58,856 nucleotides of DNA from an uncultured Prochlorococcus sp. (lineage in GTDB: Bacteria > Cyanobacteriota > Cyanobacteriia > PCC-6307 > Cyanobiaceae): the NCBI GenBank assembly GCA_902558895.1, contig CACEFS010000005.1, positions 1 to 58,856 of the forward strand, written 5' to 3'. Numbering within the stretch: the first letter of the stretch is position 1; each line of letters opens with the position of its first letter. Below, one piece after another: positions 26,871 through 36,810 of this stretch. Position numbers and translations under genes: made by a program. The notes beneath the pieces were generated by a model. It had not been told where the DNA came from, searched no databases, and saw only the letters and a program-made list of their open reading frames with translations.

Positions 26871-27620
26871 CTAAATACTCATACCCCCGTCTATACTGAT
26901 TGTTTGCCCTGTAATGTAGCTTCCCGCATCACTTGAAACTAAGAATGTCACTAAGTTTGCAATTTGAGTACAACTTCCTAATTTCCCTAAAGGAATAACT
27001 TTTAGAATCTCTTCAGTATTAAGTTTTTCAGTCATCTCTGTTTCTATAAAACCTGGAGCTATTGCATTAACATTTATATCTCTTGAGGCAAATTCTTTAG
27101 CGCAAGTTTTGGTAAATCCAATAACTCCAGCTTTGGCTGCAGAATAATTTGCTTGTCCAGGATTACCAATTATGCCAACAACAGATGAAATATTTACGAT
27201 GCTACCACTTCTTTTTTTCATCATAAATTTTGAAGCATATTTTGTACAAAGAAAAACTCCTTTTAAGTTTGTATTTAGTACATCATCCCATTGTTCCGAT
27301 TTCATTCTCATCAATAGTCCATCTCTAGTAATTCCAGCATTGTTAATGAGGATATCAATGGTGCCACTAATTTTGATTATTTCTTCAAAAGCTGAACTGA
27401 CAGAATCCTCTTTTGAAACATCAAATTTTAATTTATGAGCTTTACCTCCTGAATTTTTTATAATATTTACAACTTCTTCAGCTTTTTCATCAGAAGAAGA
27501 GTAATTAATAAAAACTTCCGCTCCCAATCGGCTTAGCTCTAAAGCAATTTCTTTACCAATTCCTCTGCTAGCTCCAGTGATTAAAGCAATTTTGCCTGAT
27601 AATGAATCTTTATTGGACAT
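26871..27620 (-). CDS. fabG: 3-oxoacyl-[acyl-carrier-protein] reductase
   Basis: An NADPH-dependent short-chain dehydrogenase that reduces beta-ketoacyl-ACP in type II fatty acid synthesis. The 249-residue protein shows the Rossmann motif TGASRGIGKEIALEL, NNAG at about residue 90, a Ser/Tyr/Lys active site in NISSVVGIIGNPGQANYSAAKAG and IAPGFIETEMTE. Length and motifs match FabG closely. It is divergent from ispD. Confidence 0.93.
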   Translation of the reverse strand: MSNKDSLSGKIALITGASRGIGKEIALELSRLGAEVFINYSSSDEKAEEVVNIIKNSGGKAHKLKFDVSKEDSVSSAFEEIIKISGTIDILINNAGITRDGLLMRMKSEQWDDVLNTNLKGVFLCTKYASKFMMKKRSGSIVNISSVVGIIGNPGQANYSAAKAGVIGFTKTCAKEFASRDINVNAIAPGFIETEMTEKLNTEEILKVIPLGKLGSCTQIANLVTFLVSSDAGSYITGQTISIDGGMSI

Positions 27621-27712
27621 TATGAAATTTTTATAATTTTCAATCGTAGTACTATTTGTGTAAAGATATTACTTTTATTTATAATTGTCTAGAAAAAATT
27701 AAGACCTCTATT

Positions 27713-28384
27713 GTGCACTTTTTAATACCAGCTGCAGGGAGCGGTAGCAGAATGAAAGCTGGAAAAAATAAATTACTTATTGATTTAGAGGGAGAGTCTT
27801 TGATTTATTGGACACTTAAATCTGTATTTTCTGCAAGCTCAGTAAATTGGGTTGGAATAATTGGGCAACCGAAAGATAAAAACTTATTATTAAATTCAGC
27901 TAAGGATTTTGCCCATAAAGTTCATTGGATTAATGGTGGTGACACCAGACAACAGTCAGTTTTTAATGGTTTAAAAGCGTTACCAAAAGATGCTGAAAAA
28001 GTTTTAATACATGATGGCGCTAGATGTCTAATTAATCCTGAATTGATAGACCTTTGTGCCAAGCAATTAGATGAAAATGAAGCTGTAATTTTGGCTACTA
28101 AGGTAATAGACACTATAAAGATTGTTGATAATGAAGGTTTTATTAAAGAAACACCTGACAGAAATTATTTATGGGCAGCGCAAACTCCTCAAGGCTTTTT
28201 AGTGAATAGATTAAAAAAAGCTCACAAGATGGCAATTGATAAAAACTGGAAAGTCACAGATGATGCTTCTTTATTCGAAATGCTTAATTGGAAAGTGAAG
28301 ATTATTGAAGGAACTTACTCAAATATAAAAATTACATCCCCTATAGATTTGAAAATAGCAAAACTTTTTGTGAAGAACTCCTAG
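27713..28384 (+). CDS. ispD: 2-C-methyl-D-erythritol 4-phosphate cytidylyltransferase
   Basis: Makes CDP-methylerythritol in the MEP isoprenoid pathway that feeds carotenoids, phytol and quinones. I choose the GTG at 27713 (223 residues, MHFLIPAAGSGSRM) because the nucleotidyltransferase motif begins at once. A TTG at 27656 would add 19 atypical residues. Motifs are PAAGSGSRMKAGKNKLL, HDGARCL near residue 100, and AAQTPQGFLVNRL. Its stop at 28384 directly abuts the stop of the LD-carboxypeptidase gene on the other strand. Confidence 0.92.
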   Translation: MHFLIPAAGSGSRMKAGKNKLLIDLEGESLIYWTLKSVFSASSVNWVGIIGQPKDKNLLLNSAKDFAHKVHWINGGDTRQQSVFNGLKALPKDAEKVLIHDGARCLINPELIDLCAKQLDENEAVILATKVIDTIKIVDNEGFIKETPDRNYLWAAQTPQGFLVNRLKKAHKMAIDKNWKVTDDASLFEMLNWKVKIIEGTYSNIKITSPIDLKIAKLFVKNS

Positions 28385-29254
28385 TTAAAAAGGTTTATCT
28401 ATACTAAGAAAGCCGTTGTCACCATTTAAAGTTGCTTCATACCCTAACGGGATGCATGCATTCCCTGATATGTGGCCTATTGGGAGATCAAAAAGAATAG
28501 GAAAATCGAACTCTTGAAGTCTTTCAATAATGCAGTTTTTTAGTAAATCTTTCCATTCAAGGTCGCAGGAATCATTAGAAAAACTTCCGAATCCAATACC
28601 CTCAATTTCAGAAATTGTTTTAGTCATCCTAAGGTAAGTCAACATGCGATCAATTTTATAAATATCTTCATTAATGTCTTCAAAAATTATTATTTTACCT
28701 TTGCAATCTGGAAAATGATTAGTACCAATTAAAAAAGTAGCAATAGTTAAGTTAGAAACTATTATCTCTCCTTTCGCTTTTCCACCTCTTAAAGGTATTC
28801 CTATTATGTCCTCAACATATCCCTCAAAAAGTAAATTTCTTAATCTCTCAAGACTCCACTCTGGTTCTTTGAAAAGGCTTGTAACCATGGGGCCATGGAT
28901 AGAACCTGTAAATCCTTGAGAATATTTAGAAAGTAATAAAGAGCATGTATCTGAGAATCCAAGCATTAAACCATGCTGCCAAGAAGGTTCTTTTTCTAAA
29001 AGTCTTGCTGAACCCCAGCCTCCTTTTGCAAAAATGATTAGCTTACTATTTTGTGCTTTTTCAAGTTCTTCAAATCTAGTTAGATCATCGCCTGCAAAAT
29101 AACCAAATTTTTTTGATAGAGAATTATTTTCATTAATTTCCAAACCCCAGTTTTTTAAGATTTCTATGCCTTTTTGAAAATTTTCGTCTTCATCAATAAA
29201 GGAGCCTGGAGCTAAAATATCTATTAAGTCTCCCTTTTTTAATCTAAAAACCAT
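28385..29254 (-). CDS. LD-carboxypeptidase-family protein (S66/MccF-like)
   Basis: A 289-residue protein of the serine peptidase S66 family, which trims L,D bonds of peptidoglycan peptides or detoxifies peptide-nucleotides. KGDLIDILAPGSF starts the family. FAKGGWGSARLLE contains the nucleophile-region RGG-like motif, GFSDTCSLLL the GxSD turn, GSIHGPM the oxyanion strand, and LPIGHISGN the His near residue 265. The nucleophile-region residues diverge slightly from the LdcA norm, so substrate specificity is open. It is 9 bp downstream of the UbiA-type gene. Confidence 0.8.
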   Translation of the reverse strand: MVFRLKKGDLIDILAPGSFIDEDENFQKGIEILKNWGLEINENNSLSKKFGYFAGDDLTRFEELEKAQNSKLIIFAKGGWGSARLLEKEPSWQHGLMLGFSDTCSLLLSKYSQGFTGSIHGPMVTSLFKEPEWSLERLRNLLFEGYVEDIIGIPLRGGKAKGEIIVSNLTIATFLIGTNHFPDCKGKIIIFEDINEDIYKIDRMLTYLRMTKTISEIEGIGFGSFSNDSCDLEWKDLLKNCIIERLQEFDFPILFDLPIGHISGNACIPLGYEATLNGDNGFLSIDKPF

Positions 29255-29263
29255 ATTTAGAAT

Positions 29264-30172
29264 TTATGAGGCAATAATAATTCCTAGTAAAATGACTCCT
29301 CCATAAATTGATTGATTTTTGAAGTGATTCCCAATATTTTTTATTGATTGCTTTTCCTCAGGAAATACTTTTATTATATCTCTTTGCATTAAGATTGACG
29401 TTGCAAGCCAAATTGGCCAAAAAATAAAATCCATTTGATTAATAAATCCGCATACTGCGAGAAAAAAAGAAGTTAAAAAATAACAAACTTGAATGGTTAT
29501 TCTTGCATTGTTCTTGAGGTTAACAGCGGAACTATTAATTCCAATTTTGATATCATATTTTTTATCTGCTAAAGCATAAATTGTGTCAAAGCCAAAAGTC
29601 CAAAAAATGGTAGCTAGCCAGCAAAATAATAAAACAATACTATTTAAATTGCCTTCATTTGCGGCCCAGGGAATTAAGACAGCAAAACCCCAGCATATGG
29701 ATAAGATTAATTGAGGATATTTAAACCATCTTTTGGCAGAAGGATAAATTAAAATGATAGGTAAAGCTAAAAAAGCAAGTGAAATGGAAAGGATTCTTCC
29801 AGGCTGAGGTAGTGACAAAGTTAAAAAGAAGCTACTTAAAATTAAAAACAAAAGAATTGAATAGGCTGTTTTAAGACTCATTTTATTTGCGGCTAAAGGT
29901 CTATTTTTTGTCCTAACAACTTTTTGATCAATTTTTTTGTCCCAAATATCATTAACCACGCAGCCTAATCCACTTACTAGTAGTCCTCCAAGTATTATTC
30001 TTAACAACATTAAAAATGTTGGATTAGCATCTGGGGTTAAATATAAACTCCATCCAGCAGGAATAAGTAAGATCATTCTTCCAGTCGGCTTATTCCACCT
30101 TAATAATTCAAAAAAAGTACTTAATTTAATTTGTCGATTTTTATTTTGCATATGACCTATTGTATATTTCAT
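29264..30172 (-). CDS. 4-hydroxybenzoate polyprenyltransferase-type (UbiA family)
   Basis: An integral membrane prenyltransferase of 302 residues. The first Asp-rich motif is VVNDIWDKKIDQKVVRTKNRPLA and the second is DTIYALADKKYDIKIGINS, both in canonical UbiA form. In cyanobacteria this class acts early in plastoquinone-9 synthesis, joining solanesyl diphosphate to 4-hydroxybenzoate. ATG at 30172 gives the longest product, and an ATG seven codons in (30151) is equally plausible. It is divergent from ppx. Confidence 0.85.
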   Translation of the reverse strand: MKYTIGHMQNKNRQIKLSTFFELLRWNKPTGRMILLIPAGWSLYLTPDANPTFLMLLRIILGGLLVSGLGCVVNDIWDKKIDQKVVRTKNRPLAANKMSLKTAYSILLFLILSSFFLTLSLPQPGRILSISLAFLALPIILIYPSAKRWFKYPQLILSICWGFAVLIPWAANEGNLNSIVLLFCWLATIFWTFGFDTIYALADKKYDIKIGINSSAVNLKNNARITIQVCYFLTSFFLAVCGFINQMDFIFWPIWLATSILMQRDIIKVFPEEKQSIKNIGNHFKNQSIYGGVILLGIIIAS

Positions 30173-30276
30173 AACTTTAAATAATCTTACTAGGATTAAA
30201 TGATTTCTATTATTTAATAATCAATGTTGGGTATATTTATTAATGGATTAAAGATATATTCGTCTTATAAAAAGAA

Positions 30277-31872
30277 ATGATACTGAAACAAGATTTAAGA
30301 TATTTTCAAGAAAAGCAAATTTTAGTAGCTTCTATAGATATTGGAACTAACTCTACACATCTCTTGATAGCAGAAATTAATCTAGAATTAAAGTCATTTT
30401 CAATAAAATTTACTGATAAATCAACCACTCGTCTTGGAGAAAGAGATGAGGAGGGTAATCTTACTGAAGAATCAATCCAAAGGGGATTAGTTACTCTTAA
30501 GCGATTTAAGGAATATTGTAAAAGTAATGGAGTCAAACAAATAGTAACAGCAGCAACAAGTGCAGTTAGGGAAGCTCCAAACGGTCAAGATTTTATTAGA
30601 AGAGTTCTTGATGAAACTAATATTCAAATAGAAATGATAAGTGGTTCTGAGGAAGCCAGATTAATTTACCTTGGTGTTCTTTCTGGGATGTCTTTTGAAG
30701 ATCAGTCTTTTGTAATCATAGATATTGGAGGAGGATCTACAGAATTAATACTTGCAGATAAAAAAGATGCTATAGCTCTTACCAGTTCGAGAATTGGTGC
30801 GGTAAGACTTAAAAATGATTTTTTAAGTAAAGGGTCTATAACTTCAGAAAGATCGAGTTTTTTAACAACTTTTATTAAAGGATCTTTAGAACCATCTGTT
30901 CGAAAAATAAAGAGTAGATCTAGGGGAGATAAGCCTTTATCTATGATTGCAACCAGTGGCACTGCAACCTCATTAGGAAATTTGATTTCAGATGATTTGG
31001 GAGAATCTAAACAAAAGTTGCATGGTTATAAATTTAAAAAGGAAAATTTACAAAATGTATTGGAAAAACTAATTAAATTGCCAGTTTCGGAAATCAAGAA
31101 AATACCTTCATTAAGTGAGAGAAGAGCAGAAATAATTATTCCAGGAGCATTGATATTAAATACCGCAATGGAGATGTTGAACTTTGATGAATTAATAATA
31201 AGTGAGAGGGCGCTTCGAGAGGGTTTGGTTGTGGATTGGATGCTTCGTAAAGGGATAATTAAAAATGAGTTAAATATTCAAGGTAATATTAGAAAAACAA
31301 CAATAGTTCATCAGGCCAGAAAGTTTGGAGTAGATAATAAAAGAGCTGAGAAAGTTGTTGATATTGCCTTTCAAATCTATGATCAGACTAAATATATCTT
31401 TCATAGTAATAATGACCCTAAAGCTAAAGAACTTCTTTGGGCAGCTTCTAATCTTTATAATTGTGGGAAATATGTGAATGTTGGTTCATATCACAAACAC
31501 TCTTGGTACTTAATAAAAAATTGTGAGTTGTTGGGATATTCTGAAGCAGAAACAAACATTATTGCTTCAATTGCTAGGTATCATAGAAAGACTCTACCCA
31601 AGAAAAGACATGAGTCTTGGCAAAATTTAATATCCAAAGAAGATAAAACATTAGTTCTTGAAATGTCATTAATCCTGAGACTAGCAGCGGCTCTTGATCA
31701 AAGACCTGACAAGGTGATCTCCTCAGTTCAAATAAAATTGCAGGAAAATAATCTTACATTTCAACTTTTACCTTTAGATAGAAACCATGATCTTCTTCTT
31801 GAAAAATGGAACTTAGGATTATGCCGTAATGTAATAAAAGAACTAAAGAATTTGGAATTAAAAGTTATTTAG
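30277..31872 (+). CDS. ppx: Exopolyphosphatase (Ppx/GppA family)
   Basis: Hydrolyses terminal phosphate from polyphosphate (or pppGpp). The 531-residue protein has the ASKHA-type ATP-like motifs VASIDIGTNSTHLLIAE (phosphate 1) and FVIIDIGGGSTELILAD (phosphate 2), the catalytic-Glu region VTAATSAVREAPNG, and a C-terminal HD-like domain (YHKHSWYLI, ARYHRKTLPKKRHESW). Full-length Ppx rather than the short GppA form. The 3' end overlaps the convergent HTH gene by 8 bp. Confidence 0.92.
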   Translation: MILKQDLRYFQEKQILVASIDIGTNSTHLLIAEINLELKSFSIKFTDKSTTRLGERDEEGNLTEESIQRGLVTLKRFKEYCKSNGVKQIVTAATSAVREAPNGQDFIRRVLDETNIQIEMISGSEEARLIYLGVLSGMSFEDQSFVIIDIGGGSTELILADKKDAIALTSSRIGAVRLKNDFLSKGSITSERSSFLTTFIKGSLEPSVRKIKSRSRGDKPLSMIATSGTATSLGNLISDDLGESKQKLHGYKFKKENLQNVLEKLIKLPVSEIKKIPSLSERRAEIIIPGALILNTAMEMLNFDELIISERALREGLVVDWMLRKGIIKNELNIQGNIRKTTIVHQARKFGVDNKRAEKVVDIAFQIYDQTKYIFHSNNDPKAKELLWAASNLYNCGKYVNVGSYHKHSWYLIKNCELLGYSEAETNIIASIARYHRKTLPKKRHESWQNLISKEDKTLVLEMSLILRLAAALDQRPDKVISSVQIKLQENNLTFQLLPLDRNHDLLLEKWNLGLCRNVIKELKNLELKVI

Positions 31873-32359
31873 TTTTTTTAATAAGTTCTTGTTTTGGAGT
31901 TTGATTCTGAGAAGAATCTGAAAATAAATTGAAAATTAAGGTCGAGGCGGTTAGTCCAAGAAAGCCTGAAATTAAAATAAATATTAGGAATCCTAGTGGA
32001 TTAAAATTCTTAGATTCCCTAGATTTATAATTTTTTTTGGAAACTTCTTCAACTTTTTCTTTAATTTTCACTTCTTTTCTCTCAGTCTTGAATTCATCCA
32101 TTAAAAATTCTGTATCAAGTTTTAGCTTCTGTGAAATCCTTCTAATCATTGCTTTGATAAATACTTTTTCAGGTAGTTTATCTTCATTACCTTCCTCTAT
32201 GGCTTCAAGTTGATGAGCTCCAATTTTTAAATCAGAAGCCAATTCTTCAATTGATTGATTTTTACTTAACCTAGCCTCTTTAATGAAATTTCCGATTCTC
32301 TTTAAAGAGGAATCTCCTTCTTTATTGTTGATTCCCGAAACAGATTTTATTTCTTTCAA
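31865..32359 (-). CDS. RodZ-like membrane-anchored helix-turn-helix protein
   Basis: A 164-residue protein. Residues about 18-85 are an XRE/RodZ-type HTH: GNFIKEARLSKNQSIEELASDLKIGAHQLEAIEEGN followed by LPEKVFIKAMIRRISQKL. A basic linker leads to one membrane helix (about residues 125-147, LIFILISGFLGLTASTLIF) and a short tail. RodZ in rods links MreB to the wall. Here the large C-terminal periplasmic domain is absent, so a cell-shape role is only inferred. It may alternatively be a membrane-bound regulator. Confidence 0.75.
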   Translation of the reverse strand: MKEIKSVSGINNKEGDSSLKRIGNFIKEARLSKNQSIEELASDLKIGAHQLEAIEEGNEDKLPEKVFIKAMIRRISQKLKLDTEFLMDEFKTERKEVKIKEKVEEVSKKNYKSRESKNFNPLGFLIFILISGFLGLTASTLIFNLFSDSSQNQTPKQELIKKTK

Positions 32360-32414
32360 AGCAAATTTATTTTTACTAATTATAGTAATTAATATTTTTC
32401 TATCAACTTTAAGA

Positions 32415-33170
32415 TTATTTATTCCTAAAGAGATGCCTATAAGATGGATTATAAAGGTTAGATCTTTTTTGAGAATTACTAATTGCTGGGCTAATTATGT
32501 AAATGGTTGTTCTAATTAGTTTTTTCTCGATAGAAAATTTTTCCATATCTTTTAATTCTATTAATGATGTCCAACCATCATCCCAAGATACTCTAAATCC
32601 AACAATCACTTTAGTCTCTGGAGGGTAAAACTCTAGTAAAGTTTCTTGAGACCGTTTCACATGCCTAGCACTTAGATATAGACATATAGAGGAATTGTGT
32701 TTCGCAAGATCTTTCAGAGATTCTTTTTCGGGCATCCCTGTTCGACCTCCTGCTCTAGTTAAAATAATAGTCTGCGTTACGTCAGGGATGGTTAACTCAG
32801 CTTCATGATACGCTGCAGCAACTTGAAAGGCACTTACTCCAGGAACAACCTCGATTTCAACTTTTTCGTTTTTTAAAATTTTGATTTGCTCTCCAATTGC
32901 TCCAAAAAGGCAAGGGTCTCCATCATGCAACCTTACAACAGTTTTTCCTGCCTGAAATTTTTCTATCATAATTGAGGTTATTTGCTCTAAGTTAAGTGAA
33001 CTCGTTTTTATTTTTTCAGAACCTTTTTTAGCAGAATCTAAAATCTTTTCAGGAATTAGAGAATCAGTCCAAATAATGACATCTGCGATTTTTATCTTTT
33101 TTAATGCTTTTAAAGTTAATAATTCTGGATCGCCTGGACCAACACCAATAAAGGATATTTTGTTATCCAT
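32415..33170 (-). CDS. cobM: Precorrin-4 C11-methyltransferase
   Basis: A SAM-dependent tetrapyrrole methyltransferase of the corrin ring pathway for (pseudo)cobalamin. I choose ATG at 33170 (251 residues, [22 protein letters not shown]). A GTG at 33188 would deepen the overlap with lgt. Motifs are [10 protein letters not shown] at the N-terminus, [16 protein letters not shown], and [15 protein letters not shown], the last typical of CobM/CbiF. It overlaps the lgt stop by 8 bp. Confidence 0.9.
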   Translation of the reverse strand: MDNKISFIGVGPGDPELLTLKALKKIKIADVIIWTDSLIPEKILDSAKKGSEKIKTSSLNLEQITSIMIEKFQAGKTVVRLHDGDPCLFGAIGEQIKILKNEKVEIEVVPGVSAFQVAAAYHEAELTIPDVTQTIILTRAGGRTGMPEKESLKDLAKHNSSICLYLSARHVKRSQETLLEFYPPETKVIVGFRVSWDDGWTSLIELKDMEKFSIEKKLIRTTIYIISPAISNSQKRSNLYNPSYRHLFRNK

Positions 33171-34056
33171 TCTTTCTATTTTTCCCACTATATGTTCTCA
33201 ATCTTAAAAAAAATATTCCAATTAATCCAGAAGAAAATAGAAAAATACTAATAAATTGAGCCATTCTTATACCGCCATCACAGAAAGGTGGAAGTCCACC
33301 AATGCATAGTGGGTCAGTTCTTAACCCTTCAATCCAGAATCTTCCAAAGCTATAACTTATTAAGTAAAGACAGCTAATAAAGCCAGGCCTGAAAAAATCT
33401 GTTTTATTTTGTTTATTAAAGGTAATAATAAGTACGATGAAAATCAAAAGATTCCACAATGACTCATAGAGAAATGTAGGATGAAAAAATTCATAATTAA
33501 TAAATTCTAAAGGCCTATTTTGGATAGGTATAAATAGTTTCCAGGGCAAATTTGTAGGAACTCCAAAGGCTTCATTATTGAAAAAATTTCCCCACCTTCC
33601 TATTGATTGTCCAAGAATAATCGAGGGTATTAATATATCTATAAAGGTTTTTAAATTAATTTTTTTCGACTTACAGAAATAGATAATAGATAATAATCCT
33701 CCAATTAGACCTCCATGGATTGCTATGCCTCCTTCCCAAACTGCAAGAAAAGAAGGTATTTGAATGATGTTATTAAATAGTTCAAAAGAAGTAAAAAAGT
33801 TCTCTCCGCTATATTGCCTCCACTCAAAAATTACGTAATAAGTTCTAGCTCCGATTATTGAAGAGATTATTAATGATGGAAGTATTTCACTAATATACTC
33901 TGGGTTAATATTTCTTGCCTTTGCTAGTTTTTTAGAGACAAATAGGCCTATTAAAACTGAAACCGAAATAAGAAGTCCGTACCATCTAATAGTTATAAAT
34001 CCTGAATTTAAAAAATTTTCTCCTGGAGATTGTATAAAAGCTTGAAGTATAAGCAT
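33163..34056 (-). CDS. lgt: Prolipoprotein diacylglyceryl transferase
   Basis: Attaches diacylglycerol to the lipobox cysteine of prolipoproteins in the inner membrane. The 297-residue protein has seven hydrophobic helices, [15 protein letters not shown] near the N-terminus and [12 protein letters not shown] with the catalytic-region His. The Lgt signature is [17 protein letters not shown], and [11 protein letters not shown] is also present. It sits directly downstream of petA on the same strand (10 bp). Lgt substrates in this window could include the putative lipoproteins at 11460 and 13890. Confidence 0.94.
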   Translation of the reverse strand: MLILQAFIQSPGENFLNSGFITIRWYGLLISVSVLIGLFVSKKLAKARNINPEYISEILPSLIISSIIGARTYYVIFEWRQYSGENFFTSFELFNNIIQIPSFLAVWEGGIAIHGGLIGGLLSIIYFCKSKKINLKTFIDILIPSIILGQSIGRWGNFFNNEAFGVPTNLPWKLFIPIQNRPLEFINYEFFHPTFLYESLWNLLIFIVLIITFNKQNKTDFFRPGFISCLYLISYSFGRFWIEGLRTDPLCIGGLPPFCDGGIRMAQFISIFLFSSGLIGIFFLRLRTYSGKNRKNG

Positions 34057-34066
34057 TTAGAGAAAG

Positions 34067-35020
34067 TTAGATACCCTCTGCTGCTTGCACTTTTTCTACT
34101 TGTTTTTTCTTTAATACTAAAAGTATTTGTGTCAAGCCTACACCAATGAAGAATGCAATCAATCCAATAACTCTATAAGGGCTCTGAAGTACAACCTCAG
34201 CATCTAATTGCCCAAAGCCACCAACGTTTGGATCATTAGTAAGAGGGTCACCTATATTAATTTTGTCTTGCGCTTTTACGATAAGTTGAGGACCAACAGG
34301 CACTGCTTCAGTAGTTATTTCACCATTATCGTTTTCTATATTGACTTGATAGCTACCATCTTCAATTGTTTCTATTGAATTTATAATTCCTGCGGTGGAA
34401 GAAGTGAATACTACATTATTGCTCTTGTCTCCAGTTGGATATACCTGACCTCTACCTCTATTGCCTCCAATATGTATCGAATATTTCCCATAGTGATATT
34501 CTTTATTAGTGGATGGGTCAGGGGAAAGTACAGGGAAAACGATTTCTTTATTGGTATCGCCAGGTAAAGGTCCGACAATAATGATATTATCTTTCTCTTC
34601 ACTGTAGTTAGTGAAATAAACCCCTTCTGTCTCCTCTTTTATTTCTTCGGTCCATCTTTCTTGTGGAGCAAGTTTAAAGCCATCAGGCAGCATTACAACA
34701 GCACCAACTTGTAAGGGAACTTCAGAACCATCAGCCCCTATCTCTTTTAAATCATTTTTGTAGGGTATTTTGACTACAGCTTTGAAAACACTGTCTGCTC
34801 CAACAGATTGTGGAACCTCTGCAATTGTAGGCATCTGAGCTAGATGACAATTTGCACAGACTATCTTTCCTGTGGCTTCTCTTGGGGATTCGTAGTTTTG
34901 CTGAGCCCAAAATGGATAAGCAAAGGTGATCTTTGGATAAAATACAATGCTCGAAATGAAAAGCAGAGTACAGATAAGTAAACTTGTTTTTCTCATGATT
35001 TGATTTTTAAGACCTTTCAT
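34067..35020 (-). CDS. petA: Apocytochrome f
   Basis: The c-type heme subunit of the cytochrome b6f complex, lumenal with one C-terminal anchor. I choose ATG 35020 (317 residues, [11 protein letters not shown]), which follows the petC stop by 5 bp. An upstream start at 35038 would overlap petC. A signal peptide ends at TFA-YPFW, giving the mature N-terminal Tyr that ligates the heme iron. The heme site is CANCHLAQ. The C-terminal anchor is in [21 protein letters not shown]. Confidence 0.96.
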   Translation of the reverse strand: MKGLKNQIMRKTSLLICTLLFISSIVFYPKITFAYPFWAQQNYESPREATGKIVCANCHLAQMPTIAEVPQSVGADSVFKAVVKIPYKNDLKEIGADGSEVPLQVGAVVMLPDGFKLAPQERWTEEIKEETEGVYFTNYSEEKDNIIIVGPLPGDTNKEIVFPVLSPDPSTNKEYHYGKYSIHIGGNRGRGQVYPTGDKSNNVVFTSSTAGIINSIETIEDGSYQVNIENDNGEITTEAVPVGPQLIVKAQDKINIGDPLTNDPNVGGFGQLDAEVVLQSPYRVIGLIAFFIGVGLTQILLVLKKKQVEKVQAAEGI

Positions 35021-35025
35021 TTTTT

Positions 35026-35562
35026 TTATGCCCACCATGGATTCTCATTAGTTCTAAAGTCAGTTTCTGACCATTGTTTGACTAGTACAGCATCATCCTC
35101 AATATCGACATGAGCTAGCGCTAAAGATAAAGGAGCCGGCCCTCTGACTACCTTCCCATTTGTATCATACTGACTTCCATGACAAGGACATATAAATTTA
35201 TTTGCACCACTATCCCATGGGACAACGCAACCTAAATGAGTACAAATTGCATTTAAACCAAATTCTCCTATTACCCCACCCTCATTAACTATTAGATAAG
35301 TTGGATCACCCTTTAGACCCTGCACTAGACTTCTGTCTCCTGCTTGATGGGTAGCTAACCAACCGGTCTTAGTTACTGGATTCCCTAATTCATCTTTAGC
35401 CGAAGTTCCACCACCACCACCACCTGCTCTTAAAGGCATGAAATAATTTGCTACTGGGTAAAGGGCTCCTAACGCTACACCAGTTGCAGTCCCAAATGTA
35501 AGAAGATTCATAAATTGCCTTCGACCCATTGAAGGGACATCATTGGAACTTAATTGAGTCAT
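35026..35562 (-). CDS. petC: Rieske iron-sulfur protein of cytochrome b6f
   Basis: The 2Fe-2S subunit that oxidises plastoquinol. The 178-residue protein has an N-terminal membrane anchor (about residues 17-40, preceded by MGRRQFMN, a twin-arginine-like targeting motif). A glycine-rich hinge ([10 protein letters not shown]) and the Rieske cluster motifs [10 protein letters not shown] and CPCHGSQYD follow. It is upstream of petA in the usual petC-petA operon. A promoter should lie in the 123 bp between petC and the divergent DUF3067 gene, but I see no clear consensus. Confidence 0.96.
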   Translation of the reverse strand: MTQLSSNDVPSMGRRQFMNLLTFGTATGVALGALYPVANYFMPLRAGGGGGGTSAKDELGNPVTKTGWLATHQAGDRSLVQGLKGDPTYLIVNEGGVIGEFGLNAICTHLGCVVPWDSGANKFICPCHGSQYDTNGKVVRGPAPLSLALAHVDIEDDAVLVKQWSETDFRTNENPWWA

Positions 35563-35685
35563 TCGCTACTTGGTACTGTTATTTATTAATTATTATGGAG
35601 CAAATTGTTCAATTTCTGTTGCAAATAGATAGGACTTTTAATAATTTAAAGTAAAAGTTTAGGAAGTTTTAATTAATTGATTTAA

Positions 35686-36003
35686 ATGAACCCATTGCAA
35701 GTAGATGAAGTTATCCATTTTTTGATTCATCGTTGGGGAAAAAAATATGATTTTAGACTCTTTAGAAGAGGAAAATTTGTGTATTTTCAAATGATGTGGG
35801 GATTCCTTGGACAGGAATCATTTCCTTTAAGTGAAGATGAATATAAAAAATCGATAGCTGATAAAATCGAGATTTTAAATAGATGTGGATATTCAGAAGA
35901 AGTAAGGGAATGGCTAAAGAGAGTAAACTCTAAGCCAAGGTTAGGTAGAGCTGTCAGCTTGCAACTAAATCTTAATGAGAAGATGAAAGAGTTTTTGACT
36001 TAA
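35686..36003 (+). CDS. DUF3067-family protein
   Basis: A 105-residue soluble protein of the cyanobacterial/plastid DUF3067 family. It has the pattern VDEVIHFLIHRWGKKYDFRLFRRGK near the N-terminus and YFQMMWGFLGQESFPLSEDEY in the middle. Function is unestablished here; plant relatives are chloroplast proteins. Its last 32 bp overlap the end of the convergent tatC gene, one of the longest overlaps in the window. Confidence 0.8.
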   Translation: MNPLQVDEVIHFLIHRWGKKYDFRLFRRGKFVYFQMMWGFLGQESFPLSEDEYKKSIADKIEILNRCGYSEEVREWLKRVNSKPRLGRAVSLQLNLNEKMKEFLT

Positions 36004-36730
36004 AATTTTCTGATAAGTAAGTTAATCCAGTACCCACAAAAAATAAAAACACAATAGATAAAGATAGCAATGACATTGTTAATGGGTCTGTTGAAGGGGT
36101 AATTACTGCAGATAAAATTGCTGAGGAGATTACAACTATCTTCCAATTCGAAATCATTTTTTCTGTTGTAATTATTCCAAGAGAACCAAGAATAAATTGT
36201 AATACAGGCAATTGAAAGGCTATTGCAGTGCTAGACATTAATAAGAGAACAAAATCAAAATATCTTTCTATAGACCAAGTTGGTTCAACAATATCAGCGC
36301 CGAAAGAAATAAAGAAATTTATTGCTGCAGGGACTAATATCCACCATGAAAAAATTAATCCTAAAAAAAATAGAATACCTGATCCAAAAACTGCGGGCAA
36401 TATGAGGGTTTTTTCTTGTTTTGTTAAACCAGGGGAAATGAATAATATTATTTGATAAAAAATATAAGGCATAGAAACTATCAATCCGCTGTAACCTGCA
36501 ACTTTAATAGCGACAAATAAAAACTCTCCAGGGGCTAGTTGTAGTAAATGAATATCTCCAGCTGGGATTTCTAAAAAAGATATTAATGGCTTTATGGCGA
36601 GAAAACTAAAGAATATTGAAATAATTATTGAGTAAATTGAGTTTAGTATTCTTTGACGAAGTTCCTCTAAATGATCACTAAAGGTCATCGAATCTAATAA
36701 TTTATTTTCATTCTGATCTGTACCTCTCAT
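35972..36730 (-). CDS. tatC: Sec-independent protein translocase TatC
   Basis: The core receptor of the Tat pathway that moves folded proteins (for example the Rieske protein) across the thylakoid and inner membrane. The 252-residue protein has six helices. The N-terminal signature FSDHLEELRQRIL is diagnostic, and PGLTKQEK and SAVITPSTDP are further motifs. The gene ends inside the convergent DUF3067 gene. Its position beside petC, a Tat substrate in cyanobacteria, is functionally consistent. Confidence 0.95.
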   Translation of the reverse strand: MRGTDQNENKLLDSMTFSDHLEELRQRILNSIYSIIISIFFSFLAIKPLISFLEIPAGDIHLLQLAPGEFLFVAIKVAGYSGLIVSMPYIFYQIILFISPGLTKQEKTLILPAVFGSGILFFLGLIFSWWILVPAAINFFISFGADIVEPTWSIERYFDFVLLLMSSTAIAFQLPVLQFILGSLGIITTEKMISNWKIVVISSAILSAVITPSTDPLTMSLLSLSIVFLFFVGTGLTYLSENFKSKTLSSSH

Positions 36731-36747
36731 TATTAGTTGATAAAGAT

Positions 36748-36769
36748 TTTGAAAGAAAAACGTTTCAAA
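36748..36769. promoter_or_regulatory. Small hairpin upstream of tatC
   Basis: A 7-bp inverted repeat TTTGAAA...TTTCAAA with an 8-base loop lies 18 bp upstream of the tatC start in an 80-bp gap. It could be a weak operator or a terminator of the upstream 86-residue gene. It is short and AT-rich, so chance is possible. Confidence 0.25.
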
Positions 36770-36810
36770 TTACAAATGTCAAAGTCCAATTTATTTTTCT
36801 ATAAATTTAA

